A DNA stretch of 64,000 bases from Pseudoalteromonas luteoviolacea S2607 (GTDB lineage: Bacteria > Pseudomonadota > Gammaproteobacteria > Enterobacterales > Alteromonadaceae). Position numbers and translations under genes: made by a program. The stretch covers positions 248,001-312,000 of the forward strand of contig NZ_AUXV01000072.1 in assembly GCF_001625575.1 (NCBI RefSeq). Reading direction: 5' to 3'. Positions 61,367 through 64,000 of the stretch are shown here, piece after piece (position 1 is the stretch's first letter; each line of letters starts with the position of its first letter). The notes beneath the pieces were generated by a model. The model worked only from the letters and a program-made list of their open reading frames with translations, did not search any database and had not been told where the DNA came from.

Positions 61367-62923
61367 TTAGAAACCGAATGGAATGTTAAAGGCAAAAAAG
61401 CCAACCAACAGTGACGTCCAGAATATCAAAAATGCCACTGAGTATGGGATCATCATCGCAATAACCTCACCAAAACTCAGATCAGGTTTGTACTTGCGCA
61501 TAAATGCTAAAATGACACCTGCATAGGTCATCATTGGCGTAATAATATTAGTAGAAGAGTCTGCTACTCGGTAAGCCGCAGCAACCAAATCTGGCGTCAT
61601 AGCTGGGTTAACCTGATATAACATCGGGACGAAAATCGGTCCTAGTAGCATCCACTTTGATGTTAACCCGCCCACAAACAGGTTTATCAATCCAGTGGTA
61701 ATCACAAAACCAATAATCAGGAGAATTGGGAATTGTTGAAGACCAAGTGCAGATAAACCACTTGCACCAATATATGTGATGTAAGTACCTAACCCTGAAT
61801 AACCCAAAATACCTAAGAAGTTGTAACAGAAGAAGGTCAATACAAGGATATAACCCATTGTATTCATTTGTGCGACCATGGCTTTTACGACATCCTGGAG
61901 GCTTTTAAACTTGCCGGTTGCTACACCAAATGCGGCTCCTACAGTCGTGAAGACTAAAGTGATGAGTAAAATGACATTGTTTAAGTAAGGTGTGATGGTT
62001 TTTCCCGACTCATCAACATAAGGCGCTAACGGTCCAATTGCGAGTAATACAACCAAACCTAATGATAGTAATAACCCCCATAAAGCGGCTTTAAGACCTT
62101 TCTTCTCTTGCTCCGTAACCGCAAAATCAGATAGATCCATGCCTTCTGGTAGCTCGTAGGACATCTTCGACAGTCTCGGTTCTACAAACTTTTTAGTTAC
62201 CCACGCACCAATACCGACTAGCATAAAGGTAGATACAAAAATAAAGTAATAATGCATCGTTGCTGGCGTTAATTCATTGCCATTCGCATCCGTAAACGGA
62301 ATCCCCTGTGATTCAGCAAAGATCTGTGCATTTAAACCAATAACAACATCAACTGGCGTTGCTGGGAGTAAATTTGCACTGAACCCAGCCGAAACCCCCG
62401 CAAACGCAGCCGCCATACCAATCAATGGATTTTTACCAAGCCCTGCGTAGAGTAAACCTGCGAGCGGAATTAAAATTAGATAACCCGCATCTGTCGCAAT
62501 GGAGCTCATAATCCCCAAGAAGATAAGGGCAGGAGCTAAGTACTTGTCTTTTAAGCGAGTACCTAGTTTTTTAATTATCGCATTGAATAAACCCGAGCTT
62601 TCTGCAACCCCAACGCCAAGCATCACGATCAGGATCACACCAAGTATCCCATTGCCAAACCCAAGCCAATTTTGCAACAAGGCATTGTCAAAAAACCATA
62701 CAACATGCGTAGGATCTGTCATGTTTTTAATCGTATGGATAACCGGGTTCCCATCTGCACCTTGTGTTTCAAACGTTAAACCTCCGATGAGGGCTGTTAA
62801 AGCAAAGGCACCTAGGATGAACCATATAAATATAATAATGGGATCAGGGATTTTCTTACCGGCTTTTTCTATAAATGAGATAACCCCACTCCCATTTTGT
62901 TTTACCGTTTCAGCTGTCGACAC
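61367..62923 (-). CDS. AbgT family transporter
   Basis: 518 residues from a GTG start with AGGAAA upstream; about 11-13 membrane spans. Conserved: PDPIIIFIWFILGAFAL near the start, GVAESSGLFNA, SSIATDAGYLILIPL, ANLLPATPVDVVIGLNA and the C-terminal DSSTNIITPMM. AbgT of E. coli imports p-aminobenzoyl-glutamate; MtrF/YdaH-type members export sulfonamides. The direction here is unknown. Confidence 0.94.
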   Translation of the reverse strand: MSTAETVKQNGSGVISFIEKAGKKIPDPIIIFIWFILGAFALTALIGGLTFETQGADGNPVIHTIKNMTDPTHVVWFFDNALLQNWLGFGNGILGVILIVMLGVGVAESSGLFNAIIKKLGTRLKDKYLAPALIFLGIMSSIATDAGYLILIPLAGLLYAGLGKNPLIGMAAAFAGVSAGFSANLLPATPVDVVIGLNAQIFAESQGIPFTDANGNELTPATMHYYFIFVSTFMLVGIGAWVTKKFVEPRLSKMSYELPEGMDLSDFAVTEQEKKGLKAALWGLLLSLGLVVLLAIGPLAPYVDESGKTITPYLNNVILLITLVFTTVGAAFGVATGKFKSLQDVVKAMVAQMNTMGYILVLTFFCYNFLGILGYSGLGTYITYIGASGLSALGLQQFPILLIIGFVITTGLINLFVGGLTSKWMLLGPIFVPMLYQVNPAMTPDLVAAAYRVADSSTNIITPMMTYAGVILAFMRKYKPDLSFGEVIAMMIPYSVAFLIFWTSLLVGFFAFNIPFGF

Positions 62924-63156
62924 GCGAATTTTCCTAATGTTTATAAACTTCTTACTTTTTCAACCAACCGGTCAAATCAGTACAAAGGTGTCATTTTAAC
63001 CATCAGATAGACAATTTAGAAAGGCTTGAGGTGAAGTAAAAGAGGGGGAAGATGTAACACTATCGCCACGCAAAATGCAGATAAGCTTCCAATATTACTG
63101 TAACTAGCGGAGCTAAAAGCGACAAAATCGCGCCTTTAACTCAACAGACGAATACA

Positions 63157-63405
63157 CTAATGGCGCTGTTTAGGACCAACCCTTACTAGGTCTTTACCAT
63201 TTTCGAAGACCTCCTGAGTAACCCAGCGCCCGAGCAAAAGCTGATGGTTATCATCTAATACCGCTACAAACGGTCTGCCACTGCTATTATGTACTGCAAG
63301 CGCAATGCCCGCTACATTCTCCAGTCCCAATCCTCCGTTTTCCACTAAAGTCAAAAATGACTCTAACTCTACTAAAGTACTAATTTCTTCTTTGTCATCA
63401 ATCAT
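63157..63405 (-). CDS. Small protein of unknown function
   Basis: 82 residues, acidic, soluble. A leading helix (EEISTLVELESFLTLVEN) is followed by strands (GIALAVHNSS, PFVAVLDDNHQLLLGRWV). No family recognised and no strong ribosome-binding site, but composition and start look like a real gene. It stands alone between AbgT and leader peptide 3. Confidence 0.6.
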   Translation of the reverse strand: MIDDKEEISTLVELESFLTLVENGGLGLENVAGIALAVHNSSGRPFVAVLDDNHQLLLGRWVTQEVFENGKDLVRVGPKQRH

Positions 63406-63559
63406 GCTGTTTGGCTCTTTGGATGTGCAATACAGGTAGAATATCAGTTATGAAATGGCGGATAAATAAAGCGCTCAACAATTACGATGAAGATTAGCAG
63501 ACTCTTAAGGTCGGGCCTGTATAAAAGATTGGTTATTAAAACCTTGTAGATACGACAAT

Positions 63560-63581
63560 GAGCATCACATAAATGATGCTC
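63560..63581 (-). terminator. Hairpin after leader peptide 3
   Basis: An 8-bp stem (GAGCATCA with TGATGCTC), 6-nt loop, 32 nt after the stop; no T tract. Confidence 0.45.
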
Positions 63582-63612
63582 TCAAACAACCAAATCTGTC
63601 AAAGGGGGGAGG

Positions 63613-63786
63613 TTACTCAACGTATCCGCATGTTTTTGGAGCAAGAGACAAATTTTGACAAATATTACCATCCGTTTGATGAGTATTACCCAAACCGCCT
63701 ACGGCATTAGGTGTTAAAGCTTTGCCATCATTAATATTTTTTTGAGAAAGGCTTTTAATTTGTTTTTTTTGTAATTTTAATTTCAT
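63613..63786 (-). CDS. Leader-bearing Cys peptide 3 (RiPP-precursor-like)
   Basis: 57 residues; ATG 63786 chosen for AAGGA 8 nt upstream (the open frame extends six codons). MKLKLQKKQIKSLSQKN matches peptides 1 and 2 and is followed by LTPNAVGGLG, a double-glycine-like end at residues 30-31. The tail is polar with Cys43 and Cys53 and several Asn, Thr and Ser, and does not resemble the tails of the other two. Alone, 230 bp from its nearest neighbour. A RiPP precursor or secreted small peptide is inferred from the leader. Confidence 0.75.
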   Translation of the reverse strand: MKLKLQKKQIKSLSQKNINDGKALTPNAVGGLGNTHQTDGNICQNLSLAPKTCGYVE

Positions 63787-63822
63787 ATGGTTAATCCTTA
63801 CCATTTTATAAACAATACTGCT

Positions 63823-63855
63823 GCCGGAATGTTGTTATTATTATTATATTCCGGC
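63823..63855 (-). promoter_or_regulatory. Hairpin in the leader region of peptide 3
   Basis: GCCGGAAT (63823-63830) and ATTCCGGC (63848-63855) pair across a 17-nt AT-rich loop, 37 nt upstream of the reverse-strand start. It may be an mRNA-leader structure or operator. Confidence 0.4.
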
Positions 63856-64000
63856 GTACATTGGAAAGTGAAAAATTAAACTCCCATCTAAATTAGGGCT
63901 TAATCATTCAGTAAAGTAACCCTACCTCAGAAAAAACAAAATAAAAACCCATAAAAGGTACATTATTAATCATTTAATAAGCACCCTCGCAAAAGCCCAG

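Noticed and set aside
63406..63540. Short frames of 15 and 20 codons between leader peptide 3 and the small unknown gene
   Set aside because: No ribosome-binding site and no match to a known peptide type.
1..64000. tRNA, rRNA, CRISPR, insertion sequences, phage genes
   Set aside because: I looked for cloverleaf-like inverted repeats, regular short repeats and transposase motifs and saw none convincing.

Overview
The window reads as one chromosomal segment of a marine gammaproteobacterium, most likely Pseudoalteromonas or a close relative. This is inferred from gene content, not from a marker gene. The main pointers are a LipL32-family lipoprotein (reported from Pseudoalteromonas as well as Leptospira), paired secreted S9 peptidases, a very large propeller-type hybrid sensor kinase beside a secreted alpha-amylase, an AbgT transporter, sodium-coupled symporters (AGCS, BASS, SbtA), and a short arfA gene of gammaproteobacterial type. 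I see no rRNA, tRNA, CRISPR array, phage or insertion sequence.

Layout. 1-17 kb: the end of an S9 peptidase; a coiled-coil protein; a membrane ToxR-like regulator with a LamG sensor domain, divergent from a secreted beta-helix protein; a membrane protein with a candidate covalent-FMN motif; a CadC-like regulator; an 1845-residue hybrid kinase; a double-receiver protein; and a secreted amylase. 17-30 kb: LysR regulators, small lipoproteins, an MsbA-type ABC exporter, a PLP-dependent Cys-synthase-family enzyme, alanine/glycine and bile-acid-type symporters, the ribosome-rescue gene arfA, an alpha/beta hydrolase and a lipoate-ligase-family protein. 30-45 kb: two short cysteine-bearing peptides with a shared lysine-rich leader flank a second S9 peptidase and an orphan FetB permease. 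A fibrinogen-like protein, an operon of saccharopine-dehydrogenase-like, DUF2269 and DoxX-like genes, an SDR/HxlR pair, LipL32 and a membrane AraC regulator follow. 45-54 kb: a secreted nucleotidase, a secreted protein with three OB-like repeats, a serine hydrolase, an orphan ExbD, a tandem cystatin-like protein, an XRE regulator and a DUF533 protein. 54-64 kb: an endonuclease III with unusual cysteine spacing, SbtA with a divergent LysR gene, a spondin-domain lipoprotein, ChrA, a zinc-ribbon membrane protein behind a 37-bp Fur-like palindrome, a stand-alone sdhCD pair whose SdhD lacks the heme-ligand His, AbgT, and a third leader peptide.

How the genes work together. Much of the window serves the cell surface: secreted hydrolases (amylase, S9 peptidases, nucleotidase), surface lipoproteins, adhesion-type domains otherwise common in animals (LamG, fibrinogen, spondin, cystatin), and one-component regulators placed divergently from their probable targets. 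The strongest candidate for an undescribed system is the dispersed family of small leader-bearing Cys peptides at 30188, 34601 and 63786, which have no modification enzymes nearby. The orphan sdhCD pair and the Fur-like palindrome next to it come second. Many starts were moved downstream of the longest open frame where a clear ribosome-binding site decided the matter.
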